From: Deltaproteobacteria bacterium
Lineage (GTDB): Bacteria > Desulfobacterota > Desulfarculia > Adiutricales > Adiutricaceae
Direction: 5' to 3'
DNA length: 5,834 bases
NCBI GenBank assembly: GCA_031277995.1
Contig: JAITLH010000144.1
Location: forward strand, 1 to 5,834
In this document: one piece after another, positions 1 through 4,149 of the stretch
Numbering within the stretch: the stretch's first letter is position 1
Layout: the number at the start of each line of letters is the position of its first letter
Position numbers and translations under genes: made by a program
The notes under the pieces: model-generated
The model's input: the letters and a program-made list of their open reading frames with translations, nothing else
Databases searched by the model: none
What the model was told of the DNA's origin: nothing

Positions 1-1
1 T

Positions 2-29
2 ATTATAACTAAGAAAAAAGAAAAGGCAA
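2..29 (-). promoter_or_regulatory. Predicted sigma70 promoter of element copy 1
   Basis: On the minus strand TTGCCT (24-29) is followed by a 16-bp T-rich spacer and a perfect TATAAT (2-7). This is the best -10 box of the four copies. Transcription would start beyond the left edge, so the product cannot be seen. Confidence 0.6.
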
Positions 30-107
30 GGGTTAATTTTTTTCTTTTATGTTTCCGGTGGTTAAAGATCACGCGCTGATTTGTATTTTGGATAATATAG
101 TTAAGCC
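2..107 (-). repeat. Conserved ~105-bp promoter element, copy 1
   Basis: First of four copies of one conserved block, 106 bp here; the others are at 191-296, 3727-3831 and 3975-4079. Read on the minus strand, every copy has the same order: a GCTTA(A/C)CT start, a CCAAAATA motif, GCGC, a TTTAAxCACCGGAAACATAAA core, an A-rich tract, CCTTGCCTTTTC, a T-run, and a -10-like hexamer. Copies 1 and 2 are almost identical through the core. No open frame is conserved among copies, so I read it as regulatory DNA. The A-rich tract just upstream of the -35 box would sit where an UP element sits. Because the -10 lies at 2-7, the RNA driven from this copy would leave the window at its left edge. Confidence 0.85.
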
Positions 108-118
108 TAGGTCTAGGC
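105..118. repeat. 14-bp inverted repeat GCCTAG-gt-CTAGGC
   Basis: A perfect 6-bp inverted repeat around a GT centre, at the upstream border of element copy 1 and between it and the preceding unit's terminator. A different palindrome with the same geometry and the same GT centre lies just beyond copy 3 (3839-3852). It could be a regulator site or chance; the arms are not shared in sequence. Confidence 0.4.
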
Positions 119-129
119 GGTTTTTTGGC

Positions 130-168
130 AAAAAAAAAGCCCTCACGGGCAAGAATTCCCGTGAAGGC
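130..168 (-). terminator. Intrinsic terminator of small-RNA unit 2
   Basis: On the minus strand an 11-position stem (158-168 with 139-149, one mismatch) encloses the 8-nt loop AAUUCUUG and is followed at once by nine U (130-138). This is a textbook rho-independent terminator. The loop matches those at 3654-3692 and 3905-3941 although the stems differ. It may also stop read-through from the reductase operon upstream. Confidence 0.85.
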
Positions 169-184
169 ACTTAACAACTCTTCC
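130..184 (-). ncRNA. Putative small RNA, unit 2 (~55 nt)
   Basis: Inferred transcript from the promoter at 191-218 to the terminator at 130-168. With a start six or seven bases after the -10 box the RNA would be about 55 nt: a short single-stranded leader (GAGUUGUUAAGU) and then the terminator hairpin with loop AAUUCUUG. Unlike the two units on the right it has no separate 5' hairpin. An ATG lies at 184-186, essentially at the predicted start, but it has no ribosome site and no counterpart in the sibling units, so I do not call a peptide. No known RNA family is recognised. The promoter-terminator pairing and its repetition carry the call; expression is not demonstrated. Confidence 0.55.
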
Positions 185-190
185 ATTTAT

Positions 191-218
191 ATTGTACCTA
201 AGAAAAAAGAAAAGGCAA
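191..218 (-). promoter_or_regulatory. Predicted promoter of small-RNA unit 2
   Basis: TTGCCT (213-218), a 16-bp spacer and TACAAT (191-196) on the minus strand. The -10 box is one base from consensus. Predicted start near 184. Confidence 0.6.
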
Positions 219-296
219 GGGTTAATTTTTTTCTTTTATGTTTCCGGTGGTTAAAGATCAAGCGCGGTTTTGTATTTTGGATACTTTAGGTAAGCC
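191..296 (-). repeat. Conserved ~105-bp promoter element, copy 2
   Basis: 106 bp, matching copy 1 at nearly every position from the GATCTTTAACC motif through the -35 box, and offset from copy 1 by 189 bp. Differences cluster in the far-upstream part (about 265-296) and in the -10 region. It is followed downstream on the minus strand by the unit-2 RNA. The much higher similarity to copy 1 than to copies 3 and 4 points to a local duplication within each pair. Confidence 0.85.
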
Positions 297-300
297 TAGG

Positions 301-699
301 GTTAGCGACCGTTCACGGCCAAAAAAGACTGGCCAAGGGCTTGGCGGGGCTCACGGTTTTTGATTCAAAGACCGAAAACCTCACCCCCACTCGAAATCCC
401 TTCGCAAAGGACGGTAATCGGCCCGTGGCGGCCTTTGACGGCGGGGCTGGTAGAAAAGGGGGGGCGGCAAAGGTCCCCAAGCCTTCCGAGGTTCCTTATA
501 GACCGTTTACGGAAAGTCGTTAGGGAGAAAGATTTTTTCCAGCCTTAGGGCCAAGCCAGGCCTTAGACTAGGTTTGAAGGGTTATCGGCGAAAAAAAGGT
601 CGCGATGGGGATACCGACGCCGCCGCCCCTATTTGGGCCGGCGGTGGATACGGGTTAACGTCCCTGGTCGCGCCCCAAGCGTGACCCGGGAAAAAAGAA
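301..699. other. Non-coding stretch downstream of the reductases
   Basis: No credible gene here. The 60-62-codon open frames on the plus strand have low-complexity, Pro/Arg/Gly-rich translations and no ribosome sites. Visible structure: a short GCCAA/TTGGC hairpin near 330-345 with a minus-strand U-run behind it; a segment at 412-480 resembling 5603-5680 (shared GTAATCGG, then GGCCC and GGCGGCCT blocks); and the GC-rich hairpin at 620-644. It probably holds the 3' end of the reductase transcript and decayed DNA. Confidence 0.5.
591..644 (-). terminator. Possible terminator after the reductase operon
   Basis: About 55 bp beyond the stop of the second reductase, CCGCCG (620-625) pairs with CGGCGG (639-644), with a further CCC/GGG inside. 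A minus-strand run of seven U lies at 591-597, preceded by a weak 4-bp GTCG/CGAC stem. The U-run is too far from the strong stem for a classic terminator, so the call is weak; the strong terminator at 130-168 is the backup. Confidence 0.3.
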
Positions 700-1545
700 T
701 CAATCGCCGAAGGTTTTGAACAGCTTTACGGTTTCCGGATCGGTGTGAGAGAAGAACGCGCTCGCCTTGGTGTCCAAGGCCGCTATTTTTTCCATGTCCA
801 GCGCGTCTAGCTCAAAATCAAAGACCTTAAGATTCTCAACGATTCTTTCCTTTCGTACGGACTTGGGAATGGCGACGATTCCCCGCTGGATATGCCATCG
901 CAGTACGACCTGGGCCACCGAACGTCCGTGCTTGGCCGCCAATTCCTTTAGCGGGCCGTTTTCAAACAGGTTGTTCCTTTCTGAGGAAAGCGGCCCCCAG
1001 GCCTCGACCAGAATATCGTTTTCCCGCAGGTAAGGCGCGCTTTCCGCCTGCTGGCAAAACGGGTGAACTTCAATCTGATTCACCGCCGGGGGGATTTTAT
1101 TGTACAGCTTCAAGTCAATCAGGCGGTCAACCGGAAAATTGCTGACGCCTATGGCGCGGATTCTCCCTTCGGCGTACAATTCCTCCATCGCTCTCCATGA
1201 GCCGTATATGTCGTTAAAGGGCTGATGGATGAGATACAAATCGAGGTAGTCAAGGGCAAGATTGTCCAGCGATTTTTGAAAGGCCTTTTTCGCGTTCTCA
1301 TAGCCGGCATCCGATATCCACAGCTTTGTGGTGATGAACAGTTCCTCACGAGAAACGCCGCTTTTTTGGATTGCCTTACCAACCGCCTCTTCGTTGTGAT
1401 AAGCCGCCGCGGTGTCGATCAGGCGGTAACCCGCCGAGATGGCGTCAAAAACGGCTTGCTCGCAAACCGCCAAGTCGGTGATCCGATAGACGCCAAACCC
1501 CAAAATCGGCATTTTGAGGCCGTTATTCAAGGTGACATATTCCAT
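700..1545 (-). CDS. Aldo/keto reductase, AKR5-like (281 aa)
   Basis: NAD(P)H-dependent oxidoreductase of the single-domain TIM-barrel aldo/keto reductase superfamily, cytosolic, reducing aldehydes or ketones. The full tetrad is visible: Asp44 (LIDTAAAY), Tyr49, Lys74 (TTKLW) and His107 (YLIHQP). GVSNF lies at 133-137, NQIEVHP at 156-162, and the cofactor segment IPKSVRKERIVENL at 226-239. Its 281 residues are normal for the 2,5-diketo-gluconate reductase/YvgN-type group, and the FFSHTDPETVKLF tail near 264-276 fits that group. Substrate cannot be read from sequence. The start is fixed by AAGGAG (1555-1560) nine bases before ATG. That site fills the 15-bp gap after the first reductase, so the two are probably co-transcribed. 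Confidence 0.95.
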   Translation of the reverse strand: MEYVTLNNGLKMPILGFGVYRITDLAVCEQAVFDAISAGYRLIDTAAAYHNEEAVGKAIQKSGVSREELFITTKLWISDAGYENAKKAFQKSLDNLALDYLDLYLIHQPFNDIYGSWRAMEELYAEGRIRAIGVSNFPVDRLIDLKLYNKIPPAVNQIEVHPFCQQAESAPYLRENDILVEAWGPLSSERNNLFENGPLKELAAKHGRSVAQVVLRWHIQRGIVAIPKSVRKERIVENLKVFDFELDALDMEKIAALDTKASAFFSHTDPETVKLFKTFGD

Positions 1546-1554
1546 AATAATACA

Positions 1555-1560
1555 CTCCTT
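1555..1560 (-). promoter_or_regulatory. Ribosome binding site of second reductase
   Basis: AAGGAG on the minus strand, nine bases before the ATG at 1545 and directly after the stop of the upstream reductase. It sets the start and supports translation from a shared mRNA. Confidence 0.8.
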
Positions 1561-2571
1561 TCAATTTTCTGATGGTTTTTCCCGTTTCGTCCCGCCGAAT
1601 ACCTCCGACATGGGGATCGATTCAAGTTCTTTGTCAAGTTCGTCGACTTCATCCTTGGTCAGAATGATTTCCCCGGCCCTGAAGTTTTCCTCAATGCGAT
1701 CCGCCTTACTAGAGCCTGGTATGGGTACTATCCAAGGTTTTTTGCAAAGCATCCAGGCCAAGGAGATCTGAGCGGGCGTGGCGTCCTTTTTTTGGGCGAT
1801 GTTTTGGAGCATTTCGAGCAGTTTTTGGTTCCGCTCGATGCCTTCAGACGAATACTGCGGCATGACGCTACGGTAGTCCGTGATTGGTTCGAAAGTGGAA
1901 TCTTGCCCATATTTTCCACTCAAAAAACCGTTGGCCATCGGGGAATAAGCCACAAAACCGATGTTGAGTTCTTCCAATACCGAAAACAGCGATTCATGAT
2001 ATCGCGCCATCATGGAGTAGCGGTTCTGTATCGCGGTGACGGGGCAGACGACGTGGGCGCGGCGAAGGTAAGTCTCATCGGCTTCGGAAACCCCCCAATA
2101 CCTGATCTTGCCTTCTTTCATCAAATCCGCCATTACGACCGCCACTTCCTCAGGGGGAACGTTCGGGTCGATCCTGTGTTGATAGTAAAGGTCAATGCGA
2201 TCGACTCCCAACCGTTTCAGGGAACCTTCCGCCGACTCTCGTATGACCCTTGGGCGTGAATCCGAAACTGGCGGGACGATTTTGTCTGTTTCCAAACGTA
2301 CGCCGAATTTCGTCGCGATCACGACATGGTCGCGAAAGGGTCTCAGCGCTTCGCCGACCAGTTCTTCGTTGTTGCTGGGCGTGCCGTCGGCGAAACGGCC
2401 GACATAACATTCCGCGGTATCAAAAAACGTATAGCCCATTTCCACGGCCCCGCGGATCAGCCGCGTCGCCTCGTTTTTTTCCGTCGCTGTGCCGTAAGCG
2501 TGTGAAAAGCCCATGCATCCAAGCCCCACCGCCGACACGGCCAAGTCTTTTCCCAAAATTCGTTTGTCCAT
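1561..2571 (-). CDS. Aldo/keto reductase, AKR13/YakC-like (336 aa)
   Basis: A second aldo/keto reductase, from a different branch than its neighbour. N-terminal LGCMGFSHAYG (18-27) is typical of the AKR13-like group. The catalytic set is Asp51 and Tyr56 (FFDTAECY), Lys88 (ATKFG) and His132 (YYQHRID). GVSEA follows at 160-164, YSPMANGFLSGK at 209-220, and the NADP-binding segment IPGSSKADRIEENF at 284-297. Length is normal and nothing is broken. The ATG at 2571 has GGGAAG (2579-2584) seven bases upstream, a moderate ribosome site. That site abuts the stop of a gene relic, suggesting the two once shared an operon. Two unrelated reductases side by side behind a MarR gene suggest a carbonyl or electrophile detoxification role, which is an inference; the natural substrate is unknown. 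Confidence 0.95.
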   Translation of the reverse strand: MDKRILGKDLAVSAVGLGCMGFSHAYGTATEKNEATRLIRGAVEMGYTFFDTAECYVGRFADGTPSNNEELVGEALRPFRDHVVIATKFGVRLETDKIVPPVSDSRPRVIRESAEGSLKRLGVDRIDLYYQHRIDPNVPPEEVAVVMADLMKEGKIRYWGVSEADETYLRRAHVVCPVTAIQNRYSMMARYHESLFSVLEELNIGFVAYSPMANGFLSGKYGQDSTFEPITDYRSVMPQYSSEGIERNQKLLEMLQNIAQKKDATPAQISLAWMLCKKPWIVPIPGSSKADRIEENFRAGEIILTKDEVDELDKELESIPMSEVFGGTKREKPSEN

Positions 2572-2583
2572 TGAAATACTTCC

Positions 2584-2754
2584 CTATTGAGTCATCGGCC
2601 TGACGGCAAAGCCGTAATGCCGCCACAGGTCGTGAACGAAGTAATTGCCTTTATAAAAAGTGAAACGCCAAGCTTTGCCGTCCGAGTCGCTGATGTCGCC
2701 CGTCCAGAAGTAAGCGCCCGTGACCGCGTAAAGAATTTTAGTCCCGTCGCGCCC
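2584..2754 (-). pseudogene. C-terminal relic of a DUF1566/FISUMP-like protein
   Basis: A 56-codon open stretch with no start, bounded by an in-frame TGA (2755-2757) and ending in TAG (2584-2586). Its translation is clearly protein-like: GTKILYAVTGAYFWTGD near residues 4-20, an aromatic-rich AWRFTFYKGNYF at 28-39, and HYGFAVRPM near the end. The tail closely resembles the GFSVRPV-type ending of DUF1566/FISUMP (TIGR02145) domains of secreted or surface proteins. Upstream DNA shows no continuation in any one frame; a neighbouring frame (2756-2873) is open but looks composition-driven. I read a deleted and frameshifted gene. The family call is from memory of the motif and is tentative. Confidence 0.5.
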
Positions 2755-3031
2755 TCAAGGGCGACCTGAAGCGCCCCGGTCGCGTTCTCAAGCGTGCTTT
2801 CCTCCATTCGCGCCTCGTCGTTGGTGGCGGCGGAGTTTTCCGGAGCGGCGCGTTTCGCGGCCAAGGTGGGCATGAAAGGTCGCGATGGCGAAAACCGCCG
2901 CGGCGGGATCTGTCCTTACCGTTTTTCCCACGCGCTAAACCTCTTTACAAGCTCATTAAGTCCAGGCGCCGCCAGGCAGGCCGCAAACTTAGGCGATCGG
3001 ATCAAAAACGAGCCTCGGCAAAAGGATCGGC
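2755..3031. other. Decayed DNA between marR and the gene relic
   Basis: GC-rich with no recognisable protein on either strand. A 14-bp exact match (2875-2888) to 595-608 lies here, followed by a partly matching CCG-rich tail. It may contain the eroded body of the relic gene. Confidence 0.4.
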
Positions 3032-3033
3032 TC
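3004..3033 (-). terminator. Possible weak terminator after marR
   Basis: On the minus strand GAGCC (3029-3033), overlapping the marR stop codon, pairs with GGCTC (3010-3014). One base later comes U5 (3004-3008). A five-pair stem with a 14-nt loop is weak, so partial read-through toward the reductases is plausible. Confidence 0.35.
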
Positions 3034-3481
3034 ATTTACTGTCATCTTTCATGCGTTCATGAAAATTGGCTAAATACAGCCGGGTGTTTTCGAGAAGCGC
3101 GGCCCTTTGTCCCGCGTCAAGGCTTTCCATGGCTTTGTTTTCGGCGTTTTTGATTTTGGAAAACAAGGGGTTGATATATTCCAAGCCCCTTTTCGTCAGG
3201 CGTATCGTCTTTCTTCGCCGGTCTGTTTTAAGTTCCGTTAGTTTTATTACTCCTTGTTTTAAAAAGCCCGTCACGATCGCGTTGACCGTCTGCTTTGGCA
3301 GAAAGCTGTGGTCGCAAATGGTCTTTTGGGAACATCCATCGGGATTGTCATAGATTATGGAGAGCGTTCGCAGGCTACTGTGCGTAAGACCGACGGTGCG
3401 GGCATATTCCTCGTATTCAAGATTCAGTTGCCTAATAAGACCGCAATATTCGGCCACCTGCTCGTTTGATTTCGCGTACAT
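3032..3481 (-). CDS. MarR-family transcriptional regulator (149 aa)
   Basis: Winged helix-turn-helix repressor-type regulator, expected to bind DNA as a dimer. Visible parts: an N-terminal dimerisation helix (1-30); a helix-turn-helix around CSQKTICDHSF (50-60) and the recognition helix LPKQTVNAIVTGFLKQG (61-77); a wing with the family signature DRRRKTIRLTKRG (87-99); and a C-terminal helical dimerisation arm (103-147). Length is typical of MarR. I chose the ATG at 3481, preceded by GGAGG with a short 4-base spacer, over a TTG 33 bases upstream that has no ribosome site. It lies upstream of the two reductases on the same strand, with a gene relic between. MarR proteins often control adjacent genes, so regulation of itself and the reductases is likely but inferred. 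The ligand is unknown. Confidence 0.93.
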   Translation of the reverse strand: MYAKSNEQVAEYCGLIRQLNLEYEEYARTVGLTHSSLRTLSIIYDNPDGCSQKTICDHSFLPKQTVNAIVTGFLKQGVIKLTELKTDRRRKTIRLTKRGLEYINPLFSKIKNAENKAMESLDAGQRAALLENTRLYLANFHERMKDDSK

Positions 3482-3485
3482 AACG

Positions 3486-3490
3486 CCTCC
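3486..3490 (-). promoter_or_regulatory. Ribosome binding site that fixes the marR start
   Basis: GGAGG, four bases before the ATG at 3481. The spacing is on the short side, but no alternative start has any site. Confidence 0.65.
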
Positions 3491-3538
3491 ACCACTTCTC
3501 AAAACAAGTCCCAATTAGAACGGTAAAAATTTTGTATT

Positions 3539-3552
3539 GTCCTATATCGGAC
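3539..3552. promoter_or_regulatory. Candidate MarR operator over the start site
   Basis: A 14-bp near-perfect palindrome, GTCC-TATATC-GGAC on the plus strand, with one mismatched pair in the arms and an ATAT core. It begins two bases after the -10 box and covers the predicted +1 (about 3548). This is where a repressor would block initiation, so autoregulation is the natural reading. Binding is not shown. Confidence 0.55.
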
Positions 3553-3554
3553 TT

Positions 3555-3583
3555 ATTATATATCCCCAACCGCCGCGAGTCAA
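3555..3583 (-). promoter_or_regulatory. Near-consensus sigma70 promoter of marR
   Basis: TTGACT (3578-3583), a 17-bp spacer and a perfect TATAAT (3555-3560) on the minus strand. This is the strongest core promoter in the window, giving a leader of about 67 nt before the marR ATG. So strong a promoter would normally need a repressor, consistent with the overlapping palindrome. Confidence 0.85.
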
Positions 3584-3630
3584 ATCAATCATAAAAACCC
3601 CTATCTAGAAGACTTTATTGTCTAAACGTC

Positions 3631-3653
3631 AATGATGGCTAAACGATTTTGGC
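3631..3653. repeat. 23-bp repeat downstream of terminator, copy a
   Basis: Identical to 3882-3904 over 23 bases (AATGATGGCTAAACG, then ATTTTGGC). It lies just past the U-run of the unit-3 terminator, as copy b lies past that of unit 4. It marks the border of the 251-bp tandem duplication. Confidence 0.9.
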
Positions 3654-3692
3654 AAAAAAAACCCCCACACGGGCAAGAATTCCACGTGGGGG
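3654..3692 (-). terminator. Intrinsic terminator of small-RNA unit 3
   Basis: On the minus strand CCCCCAC (3686-3692) pairs with GTGGGGG (3662-3668); a GG/CC pair then closes an AAUUCUUG loop after two mismatches. Eight U follow (3654-3661). The stem sequence differs from the other two copies but pairing is kept. Confidence 0.85.
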
Positions 3693-3720
3693 GTCGCAAT
3701 ATCGCATTCCGCAGAATGCG
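3654..3720 (-). ncRNA. Putative small RNA, unit 3 (~67 nt)
   Basis: Inferred transcript from the promoter at 3727-3755 to the terminator at 3654-3692. It would start with a 7-bp hairpin (CGCATTC/GAATGCG, 4-nt loop, 3703-3720) lying exactly at the predicted start, then a short linker, then the terminator hairpin with the conserved AAUUCUUG loop. Two hairpins joined by a linker is a common layout for compact regulatory RNAs. No start codon with a ribosome site is present, and no known family is recognised. It ends about 70 bp before the marR -35 box, so it should be separate from marR mRNA. Confidence 0.6.
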
Positions 3721-3726
3721 GTTTAG

Positions 3727-3755
3727 ATGTTATCGGAAAAAAAATGAAAAGGCAA
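3727..3755 (-). promoter_or_regulatory. Predicted promoter of small-RNA unit 3
   Basis: TTGCCT (3750-3755), a 17-bp spacer and TAACAT (3727-3732) on the minus strand. The -10 box is weaker than in copies 1 and 2 (four of six consensus bases), suggesting dependence on the conserved upstream region. Predicted start about 3720. Confidence 0.5.
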
Positions 3756-3831
3756 GGTTTATTTTTTCCCTTTATGTTTCCGGTGTTTAAAGATCTGGCG
3801 CGGTTTTGTATTTTGGCTATTTAAGTTAAGC
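3727..3831 (-). repeat. Conserved ~105-bp promoter element, copy 3
   Basis: 105 bp, same motif order as copy 1, with the CCGGAAACATAAA core intact and one base deleted in the A-rich tract. It is most like copy 4, from which it is offset by 248 bp. Identity with copies 1 and 2, more than 3.4 kb away, covers the whole block, including the CCAAAATACAAAACCGCGC motif shared with copy 2. Confidence 0.85.
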
Positions 3832-3838
3832 GTTAGGC

Positions 3839-3852
3839 TTGAAAGTTTTCAA
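3839..3852. repeat. 14-bp inverted repeat TTGAAA-gt-TTTCAA
   Basis: A perfect 6-bp inverted repeat with a GT centre, eight bases beyond the upstream border of element copy 3. It has the same geometry as the palindrome beside copy 1 (105-118). A related but imperfect TTTTCCAA-like sequence follows copy 4 near 4094. Confidence 0.4.
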
Positions 3853-3881
3853 AGGGAAGGCGTAAGCCAGGTTCGGTTAAG

Positions 3882-3904
3882 AATGATGGCTAAACGATTT
3901 TGGC
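3882..3904. repeat. 23-bp repeat downstream of terminator, copy b
   Basis: Exact match to 3631-3653, offset by 251 bp, at the downstream edge of unit 4. It shows that the duplicated unit runs from beyond the terminator through the promoter element. Confidence 0.9.
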
Positions 3905-3941
3905 AAAAAAAACCCCCATGGGCAAGAATACCTCATGGGGG
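3905..3941 (-). terminator. Intrinsic terminator of small-RNA unit 4
   Basis: CCCCCATG (3934-3941, minus strand) pairs perfectly with CATGGGGG (3913-3920); an inner GG/CC closes a UAUUCUUG loop, with one bulge. Eight U follow (3905-3912). It may also stop read-through from the kinase gene, which has no other terminator of its own. Confidence 0.85.
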
Positions 3942-3968
3942 CTCTTTGCTCGCATTCACAGGAATGCT
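3905..3968 (-). ncRNA. Putative small RNA, unit 4 (~64 nt)
   Basis: Inferred transcript from the promoter at 3975-4003 to the terminator at 3905-3941. As in unit 3 it opens with a hairpin (GCATTC/GAATGC, 4-nt loop, 3952-3967) at the predicted start, then a linker unlike that of unit 3, then the terminator hairpin. The 5' stem is kept while its loop differs from unit 3, whereas the terminator loop is kept while its stem differs. No coding potential or known RNA family is recognised. Confidence 0.6.
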
Positions 3969-3974
3969 ATTTAG

Positions 3975-4003
3975 ATGTTATCGGAAAAAAAATGAAAAGG
4001 CAA
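3975..4003 (-). promoter_or_regulatory. Predicted promoter of small-RNA unit 4
   Basis: TTGCCT (3998-4003), a 17-bp spacer and TAACAT (3975-3980), identical in sequence to the copy-3 promoter. Predicted start about 3968. Confidence 0.5.
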
Positions 4004-4079
4004 GGTTTATTTTTTTCCTTTATGTTTCCGGTGGTTAAACGTTAAGCGCTATTTTTTATTTTGGCTATTTAAGTTAAGC
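3975..4079 (-). repeat. Conserved ~105-bp promoter element, copy 4
   Basis: 105 bp, closest to copy 3 in the -35/-10 part, but the most diverged copy around GCGCTTAACGTTTAACC, where the GATC of the other copies is lost. The far-upstream CTTAACTTAAATAGCC motif equals that of copy 3. It begins about 70 bp downstream of the kinase stop codon. Confidence 0.85.
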
Positions 4080-4149
4080 ACGGGGCTTGTCCGTTTTCCA
4101 AGGGGTGCCCCCGGAAGTTAAAACGGGCCTTTTCCGCTCGTTAATTGGG

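Noticed and set aside
130..186. A leaderless peptide starting at the ATG at 184-186 within small-RNA unit 2.
   Set aside because: It has no ribosome site, reads through the terminator into the next promoter element, and has no counterpart in units 3 and 4.
2..296. CRISPR array or satellite repeats.
   Set aside because: The repeats are about 105 bp, only four in two separate pairs, with promoter and terminator structure and no uniform spacers.
341..548. Plus-strand small proteins of 60-62 residues.
   Set aside because: No ribosome site, two overlapping frames of like quality, and partial DNA-level similarity to another non-coding stretch.
2592..2873. A 93-codon minus-strand frame as a gene.
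   Set aside because: The translation is Ala/Thr/Ser-rich and low-complexity with no ribosome site, and it overlaps the clearly protein-like relic in another frame.
3727..3831. The T-run on the plus strand of the element as a plus-strand terminator.
   Set aside because: The stem before it is short, AU-rich and interrupted, while the minus-strand promoter reading explains the conserved bases better.
4098..4116. GGGG-tg-CCCC hairpin after the kinase as its terminator.
   Set aside because: No U-run follows it on the minus strand; the unit-4 terminator is the first strong one.
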